The notes below the pieces were generated by a model. That model had not been told where the DNA came from and searched no databases. It saw only the letters and a list, made by a program, of their open reading frames with translations. This document shows, piece after piece, positions 9,728 to 21,700 of a stretch of 64,000 nucleotides of DNA (the stretch's first letter is position 1; each line of letters starts with the position of its first letter). This DNA comes from Erythrocercus mccallii (taxonomy: Eukaryota; Chordata; Aves; Passeriformes; Dicruridae). A program made the translations under genes and the position numbers. The stretch is taken from contig VZRG01001588.1 of the NCBI GenBank assembly GCA_013397435.1, positions 62,001-126,000 of the forward strand, given 5' to 3'.

Positions 9728-12700
9728 CTGCAGGAGAAAGAAGGCACAACAGATTTTTGCCTTCTGCCTTCTTCACATTATGACTCCCACAATATTAATT
9801 CCCATTAACACTAGTTTCTTCTGCCAAGAACAGATTTGAATTTCTGTTATTTAAATCAAGAGCCCTGACTCACCAGTTGGATAGTTATCTTGCTCTTCTT
9901 GTGGCTACGAACAGGTAACAAAGCTGCAATTGAATTAATTGTCCTCAGATGAGGCACCAGTGCTCTCTTTCAAATAGGAAAGGCTACACAGAATGTGCAC
10001 AGGCTATGGTTACAGCCAAATGATTGCCACATTGGAACAACCCCTGTAATTACTTAATTTTTTAGTATAGGGTTCATTTCCTGCCATAAGAATAGGATTT
10101 CTAGATGTGCAACAGACTGTTTGACTCTAAGCTCCTCATCGTGGGGGTTGAGCTTGTCCTAAGTCTTTCTCAGCAGAACTGTTTTCCAGAAACATGGGTT
10201 GTGATCCCATTTTCAGGCAATATTGCTGGCAGGTACAGGTATCTTGCTTCAGAAAGCTTAAAATGGAGAACATAACTCATTGCTGCACCTTAAGTCCCTG
10301 AGCAACCTCAAGGAAGAGCAGGAATTCAGGTGTGTTGAAACCTCAGTGCTGCTGAAGTGATTTTGGCTGACAAGAAAACCCCAACCCACAACATCTATCA
10401 CAAGCAAAGACCAAACCCTGCCACATGTGAGAGTAGAGGGTTCCAGTTCAGACCTGACGGAGGGAAGAAGAAATAGTGAGATATCACTTTGCTGGGAAGG
10501 GATCTCAGCCCAGGATCTCAACCATCAGACGGGGTAAGAACATCACTACAAAGAGAATGAAACTTTTGAAGGAGTACTGAAAAAAAAGCAACAAACAACT
10601 GGAGTAGTTTTCAGAGCTGCGTGAAGGAGTCTGCATAAACTGCAGCCTCCATGTACTTTAGGGTTGGGATACTCAGGTCCCCTCTTACCTGTCCCCATCA
10701 CGAATGTTCCTGAACTGGGTGCCGATGAGACAAGCCATGAGAGGCTCAACTCGGCCTCCTCTCACAAAGGGCTCTGCAAGGGCCCCAATCCAGATGTCAA
10801 TGTTCTTTGGTGTGCCATAGAGCTGCAGGAACTTCCTTGCCAGGTTCTGATTTCTCAACACTTGACCAAGTGACTTCACTCCAGAGGGCTGTGAGAGCCC
10901 ACAGAATTTTCTCCAGGAGTTGTAACCTGCAAGTAGTTGGATGTCAGAGCAGATAGAGCAGTAATGTGCTACCCCCTCCTGGAAAGAGTTTTCACTCTCT
11001 TTCCCAAAGCTGGGACACCGGTAGGGAACTGTGGGTCTGATTTTCCGAGTTTGTGAATTTCTTCAGCCTGTTAGTGGCTGATTCCTTCTCTGGTGAGAAT
11101 CCATTCCTCTCAAGGACAGTGAAAAGTAAACAAGTCTTCTATCTTTCATAAACACTTCTAGGTTTCTCATAATAATTCTATCACAGATGTTGTTTCTATT
11201 ATTTAACCAATGAAGAGAAGTGTTGTCTTTACTGAACCAATCATGTGGTTCTTTAGTGCAGCATGTAATAAAAAGGGCTATGTGAAATTAATAAAATAGC
11301 CTTCTGATCTTCTTTCTACCTGAAGTCAAGCTCTTCCTTTTGTGTCCAACTGCAACAGGGTACCAAAATGTTTAAAACATTTTTCTATATTTCTGCTAAT
11401 GCTACTGCCTTCCTGCTCCTCCAGAGCCAGTTCCTACTGCCTGGCCTTTCAATGCTGTCTTGGGAGAGCCATGTCTATGCAGGTGGGAGTTGTTCCACCA
11501 CCTTCCAGCAATGTTCTGCTCCACTCAGCAGGGATGCAACTGATGTTGCCTTCACTGAAAGTGAACCTGGACAAGATGTTGATGGCCCCTCTCTCTGTAA
11601 AACAGTAGAATGACCAAGTGCTTCTCCACAGCTGGTCCCTGTCCAGCCATGGGGACAAGCCACCCACTTCACACAGCCCAAGTTACTTCAGCCACCAGAC
11701 TTTGCCAGCTGGACTAATTTTTCTGGACTGCAAATGTGAGGATGCGATGGCACCAGGGACAGTGAGGAGAGAGAGATCTTTGGATATCAGGGCTGCTCTT
11801 AGGACACGTGGTTTATTGCAGGGGTTGTGGGTAGCAAAGCTTACTCTCAGCTGCCAGCCCCAGCTGAGAGCACGTCCCAAAGAGAGAGTGATTTCCTGTT
11901 ACATTACATCTCTTCCTGTGTTGAATATTCTGATTTACACTAACCAACCAGTACAAGCTACAAAACCTACAGAATTTGCAGACAGCCTATGAGAACTACT
12001 ACATTAACATACCGTGCCACATTCCAAAACCTTAATAGTTAGTTTCTAGTCACCTTCTCCCTGCCACCTTGGCAGGGCCCATCCCCCCTTGGACCCTTGG
12101 CATCCCTTTGTCTGCCAGGAGTGCTGCTCAATCACTGTTTCTCAGCTTGGCATTCTACATCTCAAAGCTTGCTTTCAATTCTATTTCTCCTGCAGGTTTC
12201 ACACTCTTAGAATCTCCTGCTAAGCAATCATATTTGTAGGGTTTTCCTATCTCATCCTCCCCAACATGCAAACAACCAAAAATCCACTAGGCCACAACTG
12301 GTGCATAATTCTGCATCTTGGTGGAGGAGATATGATGCTGCTGCAAATACCTCAGCTGTGAGCAGGAGGTCATGGAATCATGGAATTATTTGGATTGGAA
12401 AGGATAATAAAGCTCATCTCATTCTACCCACTGCCATGGGCAGCGACACCTTCCACTGTCCCAGGGTGCTCCAAGAGCCATCCAACCTAGCCCTGAGCAC
12501 TTACAGGGATCCGGGGCAGCCACAGCTTCTCTGGGCACCCTAAGCCAGGGCCTTCCATCCTCACAGGAATTTTTTCCTGATATGCAATCCAAACCTACTG
12601 TCTTATATCAAAAAACCAGGGAGTATTGGGAGCAAAAAACACAACATATGGTGCCTGGATGACACTACTATCAAACAATTCCAGGACACTGAGAATTTGC

Positions 12701-15700
12701 TTAACCAGAAAACCCTCCCATTTAGGAGTAAGGGAGTAAGGGAGTACAGCACTCACAGGTGGGCTGAGACCTAAAGCTAAACCCAAATACACATCACTCC
12801 CACCATGTCAGGTCTGGAAACCCAGGATTTGTGGTTATGATCAGGTTCCGCATGATGGTGTTCCTCAATAAAGCACAGAAAAATCACAACCTTCTGTTGT
12901 GGCCAAGGTAGAGCAATCCTGTGAGATGATGATGCACCTGGATGCATTGCAAAGTCTCTCACTGGGCTTAAAACCCATGGATCCAGCTCAGTTTTCATCC
13001 CAGTTTCAAACAGGAGCCCTGTTGCATCTCTCAGGATGTTGCTGACACAGCAGCTCTGGGCTCTTACGTCAGCCTAATGACACTGTTGGGCAAGGTCCCA
13101 CCCAGGAGCCAGCTCTGAAGTGCAATCAACAATCTATTTCTCAAGAACATCTTGCAATGCCATTACACTGGTTTTGCACCTTGCAGAGGCCTGAGAGTGG
13201 TTCTGACATGCTTGGTTGTTGTTTTTCTCTGGGGCACAGATTTAATAGAGAAATTATGATGAGATTTTCTTTACATATTAGAATCTGCTCTTCCAGTCAT
13301 GCATGGCTGGGCTGGAACAGATGGTTGCAGAGAAGTCACAGGGGACTTACAGCCCTAATTCCACTTCTGAAAACTTGTTGCTGAACTATTTTACCAGTTT
13401 TTTCACTTGGACAATAGGAATGAGCCAGTCACTGAACACCAAACTCTGGTCTGTGCAATGCCCCACGTTCTTTTGCCTCCATGTCTCCCAAGCAGCTTCA
13501 GCCAGGCTTCGCCTTCAGTGCTCAACCTCCACCCACTTACCTGTGGTTTTTCAGAAGCAAGAAAAAGATTTGGGAAAGAGCATCACAGAATCACTGAATA
13601 TCCTGCATTGGGAGAGATGCATAAGGATCACTGAATCCAACTCATGAGTTATTTCAGTCAAGCATGGGCTGGAGAAACTTCTCAACGTTTAATCACAAAA
13701 AATGCCTGATTTCCACTTGTTTTTCTTTGTAAGCTCTGCTCCCACAGCTGACTTACCTGGAAGGCCGTGATCTCGGCTGCGCTGCAGGTTGAGTGCAGCT
13801 AAATCAAACCCAATCCTTTCAACTTGCTCAAAGAGCCGGTCCCGGAGCTCACCCACCACCATCTGCTGCTGCATCATCAGCTTGGCCTGGTTGGCCATGA
13901 GGCTCCAGAGATAGGGATCAATCCCACCTGCAGAGGTGGCACAGGGAAGCTGGGATTAATCACACCTGAAGCAGGGACATGTGAGTAGTGCAGGGAAGCC
14001 AGTGTGTGGCTAAGAGGCCCCAGAGGGGTGAGCACAGCTTATAGTTAATTATGGTCTACTACTACATGAGAATCAATTTCTCTACACTTAAAGAATTAAG
14101 AAGAAAATACTTTGAATAATATTTTGGAGGCCAGAGCAATGAAGCGATCAGATCATTCTGGAACATGATGGGCTGCCCTTGTCTACAGGGGACAGCTCTG
14201 GCTGGTAGTAAAGGCCATTTAATACATTGAACACAAAATGCTTTTAAATTTGGCTGAAGCAGGAGCTCATCAAGAGAGGGCAGGAAAGGATGAATGAAAT
14301 AAACCCACAGTGCAGAGCTGCAGAAAAGGATTTACCTTCTTGAATGATCCTCCAGACCGCAAAGAAGGAGGTTCTGAGTTGAATTTCAGGAGTTATGGGT
14401 CTGTAATATTCATCTAAGCGGCCAACAGTTGGAGGGACTGAGGCATGAGCAAAGCGAAAAGCCAAGGTGAAGACGTTGGATATCCGAGGATCCACAGACT
14501 CATTGTAGGCGCAGTAGTGAGGAATAAGCGTGCGGAACCTGCATCCCAATAAGAGAGGCAGGTAGTCCCTGTAGGTTATGATCTAGGGGGAAACAGGGAA
14601 AGGGTGAACTGTTAATGTCTTGGCCATCAGTTTCTGTGGAAGCAAAGTTGTTTTTCATATTCTCTCTGCCACAATACTCTGGCAGGTCAGAGCAGCATAA
14701 TAATAGGTTGGATTCAATGATCTCAGAGGTCTTTTCCAATCAAATTGGTTTGTGATTCTGTGAAGATAAAAGCCTGCCAAATCCTCCCAAATATCGGCTC
14801 CTTGTCGGGGCTCCCATTAGGCAGGCAGAATTGCACCCTGTGCCTCAGATGGCAAAGATAACATCGGCAGATAACGGGGGTAGCACCACCCACAGGACTC
14901 CCTGAGTCCTCCCACAACAGAGATTTCCAAACCTGCTGTCATGTCTCTCTGGGATATTGAGGAGACAGCACAATATAATTAAAAAAAAAAAATCTGTGTC
15001 AGAAGGAGAAAATGGATTGTCTGAATACTGCATGAAGATGAAACCATTGATGTAAACACAGTGATGGAGATAATGCTTTTTAGGACAATCCACTGGGTGT
15101 TTGCCTTGCCCAATATATTTTTTCAACAATACAATATTTAAATTAACAGCATAAAAACATAAACATTTTTATATTCCTGCATTTTATTTTTTGTTAAACC
15201 AGCTCAGGAGACAGGCTTCAAAGGAGATGCAGTGCCTTAGGAAACCCCATGTCCCTTTCTCTCATAGGATCCCACCTTTCCTGCCAGATGTAAAACCTCA
15301 CCTGGCTTTGAGGCCATCCCCGCTCCAAACTCCAGTTTGGACAAGAGACTTCAGGAGTTCCCTCCCAAGCACAGAGGTGTTTGTGTGACCCCAGTATCCC
15401 ATTCAGGGTCAAGTCTGGGGTGCAGCCCAGTCCCAAGGAGACACCATAACTGGCTGCACCCACCAGCACATGGGGCTTCTTCATAGAATCCCAGAATGGT
15501 TTGGATTGGAAGGGACCTTTAAGATCATCTCATTCCAACCCCTTGCCATGGTCAGGGAATCACTGAGAAGAGGGGATTCACAACCTGAGGAATTTTAATC
15601 CAGATTTCCAGTACCATTTTTATGAGGTACAAAACAGTTAGAAAAGCTTTTCCTCTGACTTTTCTGTTTGTTCCTCAAACAAAAATGTGCCATTAAAAAC

Positions 15701-18700
15701 CTCATCAAGCACTTTGTAAATTTAACAGTAGAGAGACATCAAAGATTCAGGGGGACCCCTTGTCATTTAATGTGCTTGTCATTTAATGTATCTCTGTGTG
15801 ATTTTGCTTTGGTCAAAAGGGCCTGGTGGAAAGAATTTGGTCCTTCCACCCCAAAATCGTGCACCCTTTGGCCACCCCACAGTAGCACAGCCTAACACGT
15901 GAACCTTGTGAGACTGCAGGCAGAGCCAGGACAGGTGGGATGATGGCTGGTACCTGGATCATGGCTCCCAGGATCTTTCTTGCCTCCTGGTAGAGCCTCT
16001 CATCATTCCAGTGGGGATTAAGGCCCCTCAGCTTTCCAGCTAGGCGGCTGTGCTCCCGGAGGAAGAGTGTGTGCATGCAGGCCAGCTCCAGCATCTCACT
16101 CGCACGGGTGTCACCTGAGAGGGGCACACACAACACCGGAGTGGGAATGTCACACTGGGAAGCACACAGAGGGGAATTTTTAGATGTCTCAATAGTTGTG
16201 TTGTGACGAGAATGGGTAAAAAACACAGAGGAGGAGAGAGAAACCAAGGACTGGACAGCACCAGGCAAAAGCTGAACTTCTGCTGAGACAACAAAAGCCA
16301 GATGCTGTCCTGGCTGTGCTGAGAATCACAGAGAAGTGAGGAAAATTTCAGTGAAGACCTGGGAGCATTAACTTAAAAAGTTAAATACAAGTAGGTGTTC
16401 TCCAGGCTTCCCTATCAGAGACATTTGGTCTCACAGCTCAAGAGAGAAATGCAAATGGGCAGAGGGAAGTCAAGATGGCCAAGGAAGCTCTGCAAGTCAG
16501 AAGGTCTTCTTCAGACCAGCTGAAACTGTGGCAAAAGCAAGGTGACAGTCACAAACAGGCTCTCTGGGGAGTAAAAGGAAAAGCAAAAGAGTCAACTTGG
16601 AGGAATAAATTACAAACAGCATCACAATGAAATATCAAGTTCTTCTTCTAACATCTGGGACAGGAAACACAAGAGCAAGCAGGTGATGAGAGTATAGACA
16701 AGGACTTAGAGAAAAGTAAATATGTCAAATTTAGTCCCCTTGTCCCACAGTAAATAGAGGGATTTGCTCCTGCTCTTGGCACAAAGCCCTTTTCATCCAC
16801 TCTCAAAGGCTGCCTGTGAGGAACTGCGGAAGGAGGAACAAAAGCAGCACTGTGAGGTTTCCATGAGCAGAATGCATCCAGCCAGAGCTTCCAACAGAGC
16901 TCTGGGAGGAAATACTGACTCCTGGGAGGCAACTGCACATATAAAACTCCTTCAGTTCCCAGGGACCGGAAAAGTCACAAATAAGACACTGAATTTTCAA
17001 AGGCGCCTCTGAAGCAGTCTGAACTGATGACTATAAAAGAATTGATGGGTCTGTTCCAGCCATGGAACAGGATCTTCTCCTTGCTGAGAGTCCCTTGGAG
17101 GCCAGAAGCCTCTCCTGATACTCCTGCCCTCTCTGCTTCTCACTGGGCACCTGCCTTTGGTCACAGGTCCTGCACGGTCCTCACCAAGGAAAGACCTGCA
17201 TGGAACTGGGGGAGCAGGTGAACACATGGAACAGCTCGTGGGACAGGTGGAATGCTGTGGAAGCCTGGAGAGAGCATGAAACACCATGAGCTTTAAAGGA
17301 GGGAGCTGATGGATTCCAAGGACCACGGTGATGTTCAGAGGAACTTTGGCCAGATATGGAAGGGGCCAAGTGAGTAGAAAGCAGCTCCACAGCTGATGAG
17401 ACCTGTCATGCCCTTAAGTTTTCTCCAGCAGTGCTACAAGCAGCCTGGTGTGGTCAGAACCAGCAAGAGCCAGCTGGAAAGTCCTGCTCTCCAAAAGAAA
17501 TAGGCCAGGGAGTGAGACACTAATACATGAGATGTATCAGAAGCATCCCTCTCTGGGTTCCCACAGGCTTGTGGAAACCTCCTGGTCCTCAGTAGCAGCA
17601 CCAGGCGAATGGAACAGTGCTAAGGATCTGTAAGGTCAGTTCTGTCTCTGTGAGCTGGGGTCAGAACATAGCAAAGGGCAGCAGTGGGGGAGAGGGTGCC
17701 AGGATTTGGCTGAAGGGAAGGCTTGGCTTTGGGAGCCTGTCTGGCTTTGGGAGACCATGCCCAGGATCAAAGGAGTTATTTTGAGTTGAAGAAGGGGTCA
17801 AGGGGATACCAAAAGCATGAGAAAGGATAAATGTGGAAAGAGGGTGTCCTGATGGCCAGAGTGCTTGCAGTGCTCCCTCAACCTTCACAGTGGTGGAAAC
17901 ACACCTTAAAAGGCACCGTGGTCTGGTATTGGCCTCATTCTTGTTCCAGCTGGGATCTGAGCTCCTCTCACAGTACAGCAGGGATATGCAAATTTTCCTG
18001 TTGTGACCCAGCACAGTAGTTACACACCTTTTCCCATCCTGCCAGGATAGAGACAATCATGGAAGGACAAGTACAGACCAGCCTTCAGGCCAGGCTGCCA
18101 TTGCTGTGCCTGCCTGGCTCCATCAAGGCCCTGGTTCCTAGGTCACTCTGGGCCCTACACCAGAGCTGCTGAGCATGGATGGGACACCTTCACTGTAGGT
18201 TTATTCTCACAAAGAAGACTTAAGAGACATTGAAGACCTTCCTCCTACCTATCAGAGCCTGTATCAGTCTTTCATGATTTACTCCATTCCATTTCCTACT
18301 TAACTAAGAAAAACAAACAGCTAAAGAAGGGAACTGGAGCTGGCGGGATTGTCTGCTCCAGATTCCAGGTTTGGGGTGCATGCACCCAAACTCACCTGCA
18401 AGAAAATAAGGGATTCGAGCTGCCCTGCTGGCCTTGAGGCAGGGCTCCTTCCTCATGGGACCAAAGGGCATGTATGCCCTGCGCCTGTCCGTGAAGTTGT
18501 GGTTCACAGCCAGGAGGCCCCTCTGGCTGCTGCGGTCCCACAGCCGCTCAGCCACAGCCGTCTCGCTGCCGTACACGGCGCTGCCGTCCAGGAACGAGGT
18601 CAGCGCATTGATCTGCTCCCGGACCACCCTGGCCCATGTGCAAGCAGCAGCTGAGCGGAAGAAAGGGAGGCAATCCCTCCGGTTGGTAATTTGGGGGTCG

Positions 18701-21700
18701 TTTGGAGGGATCGGCAGATAGAGAAAAGGAAAATTCGTCAGTGGCTCAGGAGATGGAGCCGGGCAGGAGCCCTTTCACAGGGCATAAGTCTCCAGCATAA
18801 ATCTTGAGATGAAGGGTCAGATTTACAGCAGAGATGCTGATTTTGGAGCCCAAGTCCAAAACAGCCTGGAGACACCTAGATTTCCCCAAAGTCCTACAGA
18901 TTATTACAGTTTTTCCCCTGAAGGTAAATATATTGGATTACATCTTTAAGATTCAGTTTTCTTATCTCCATATCTACACCATAGACAGTTGTCATCGAGA
19001 ACTTGTGATGCATGTCAGGGAAATAGTGATGTTTCATCCCATCATAGTTTTCCTTGAGAGGCATTAGGAGGGCATGTGGGAGCCAGAGCTGCAGCAGAAC
19101 TTCAAAGGCAGGAGAGCAGGGCTGCAGGAGGGATATGGACATGATTTGGAGAAAAGGAGGCTCAGGGGGGACTTTGTGGCTCTGCACAACTCCCTGACAG
19201 GAGGAGACAGCTGGAGGGTCGGGCTCTGCTCCCAGAGAACAGGGACAGGAGGAGAGGGAACGGCCTCAGGCCAGGCCAGGGCAGGCTCAGGTTGGGCATC
19301 AGGAGGAATTTCCCCTTGAAAAAGGTTGTTGGGCACTGGAAGGGGCTGCCCAGGGAGGTTTGGAGTCCCCATTCCTGGAGGAGTCCAGATGCCCTCTCCC
19401 TTTGTCCCCTGGAAGTAGGAGGCTACCTGTACCTGGATGGGAAAGCAGGGAGGCTCCTTGGCACAGCTGGTGTCACAGTCTGTCTCACTACCGAAGGGGA
19501 CTGGGGCTGGGGTTTCCGGGCTGAAATCCAGGTCGTGGTCAATAAACTGGCCCCACTGCATGAACATGAGGGATCTCTGCTGGTCCATCCACAGCTGCTC
19601 CAGGGGGAGGAGGACAATCTCATTGGACACTTGTCGGACCTGCAGGGACGGAGGCAGAACATGTTGGTAGGAATTGATGTGTATGAATGGGTGCACCCAG
19701 TTGCGGTGTCATCAGCAAAAATTCCCAGGGCACTTCTTGTGCTTTACAGACAAAAAAACCCAAATCTTTCTGTGCAGGAAGGTGTCAATATCACCAAGTG
19801 CTCTTCACTGAGCACTATGCTGCTCTGGCTCTAGGCAGGGTTCTGAGCCTCCAGGCCAAGACTCACCCTTGATGGACTTAGAGAAACAGCTAAGCAAGCC
19901 TGGGAAAGGGAGACAAAATAAATTTTAAAAGACCTTTTTTTTTAATAGAAATGTAGGGAAAAATAGCTCCAGGGAATTTCTGAAAGTTATCTTGAAGTCC
20001 TCCTCCCTTCTCATCCCTTCCTCAGCCATCACAGTTCCCCCACCTTCAGGTGTTACTACATAAAAAGTGGACACTGTGCTGTGGAGGAGGGTTAGAAAGT
20101 ACAACAAATCCATGAAAACAACCCCAGCTCCTCATCAGAGCTGTTGTTGCACCAAGTTCAAGTGACCAGCAGCCACCTCACCGTATCCCTGCTCACATCC
20201 AGGTGCCATGAGAGCCACAAAATGCACTTCACTCACCCAGGGACCCCCACATAGAATTTCTGGTCATACATTTTTTGTTCTGGGGATTTCCTGGCTCACT
20301 TTATCCTCTGGTATAATTGCTTTCCAGGAAACAACAACTGCCACAAATCAAATAAAAAAAGGTAAGTAAAATAATTTGGCTTAAATGCACTCAATTTAAA
20401 AGAACATATTGCGTAATTCTGTATTCCTCCTGTGATTCTGCAGCAATCAGATTAATTTTCCTTTGCTTTTCCTGAAGGCATGGGACAGAAAGCATTCCTA
20501 ATTGATCTCCCTGGATATTCTCAGGCCATCACCCTGCAGCTGGTGAATTTAAGCTACTCCAATCTGATCCACAATTCCAGCTGGTGGATGAGCCCTTTGG
20601 TGCCTGCGGCCTGTCCTAGAACTGACAATCCCTAGGCCTGACACTGTATTCTGAGACTGTTACAAACTTTACCAGTGGAAGGGGGAATCCAGAGAAACGC
20701 CTTCCTTCCGTCCACCCACGGGGCCTGGGCACACCATCCTCATATTCTGCTGGCAGCCACCTGGCCAGGGCCCTGTTGGAGGCTCCTAGGGATGGGTTCC
20801 TCCTGTCAGAGGCAATGGAAAAACAGCAAACAGTTGGAGCCAAGAGCTTGTGGATATGGAGAGACATGGACCTTGGAAGGGGAGCACACTGTGGTTGGGG
20901 AACTGCTGCAGCTCTATAGGTTTGGTGCTATCACTAAACCTCAGGATTAATAACAATAACAACAACAATCATAAAATTGTTTAGCTTGGAAAAGACCTTT
21001 AATAATCCACCCCAAGCCTCAGCTTCTCTCAAGCAAGAACTCAAGTGCCCCTGATGTCATCGATCCTGAAGAAAGGTCCTCAACCTCAGATTGTGGTTGG
21101 AAAACAAATCTGGAAGCTGAACACCAGGGAAAAGAGGAAGAGCCTTGGAATTGAATTACCTATGGTCTGGGACAGAAATTGGGGATTTGGGGGATTTGGA
21201 TTGTAAGGTTACTGTGCTGGGTGATTTTTTGAAGGTCTTTACTGAAGATGTCCTTGCCCATGGCAGTGGTTTGGACTAGATGACCTTTAAACCTTTTCAA
21301 AGTCGCTTTCAACACAAACCATTCTGTGACTCTATGATTGTAGTTTGATTAGACCATTAAAACCTTAATTAGAGTATTAACATACTTTGGAGTGCATGTC
21401 CCAAGTGTGTTCTGTGGCCTCTCACCCACAGGGGGTGTAGCATTGCCCCAGGCAGTGGAGAGACAGAGCAAAGCTGAGCACACCTTCCCCAGAGCCTCAG
21501 GTCTGAATCAGGTGTAATGGGCCTATCCTTATCCCAGAGCCCACATCCCTCCCTGAAGTGGGAGGAGGCAGAAAGGTCTCTCCTCAGTTCTTATACAACC
21601 CCCTGAAGGCTGAAGCACCCTGGGGCAGGAAGAACTGGCTGAGCTCTTTCCTCTGCTTCAGCTGCTCCCAGGAGCCTCCCAGCTCTGTTTTTACAAGGAA

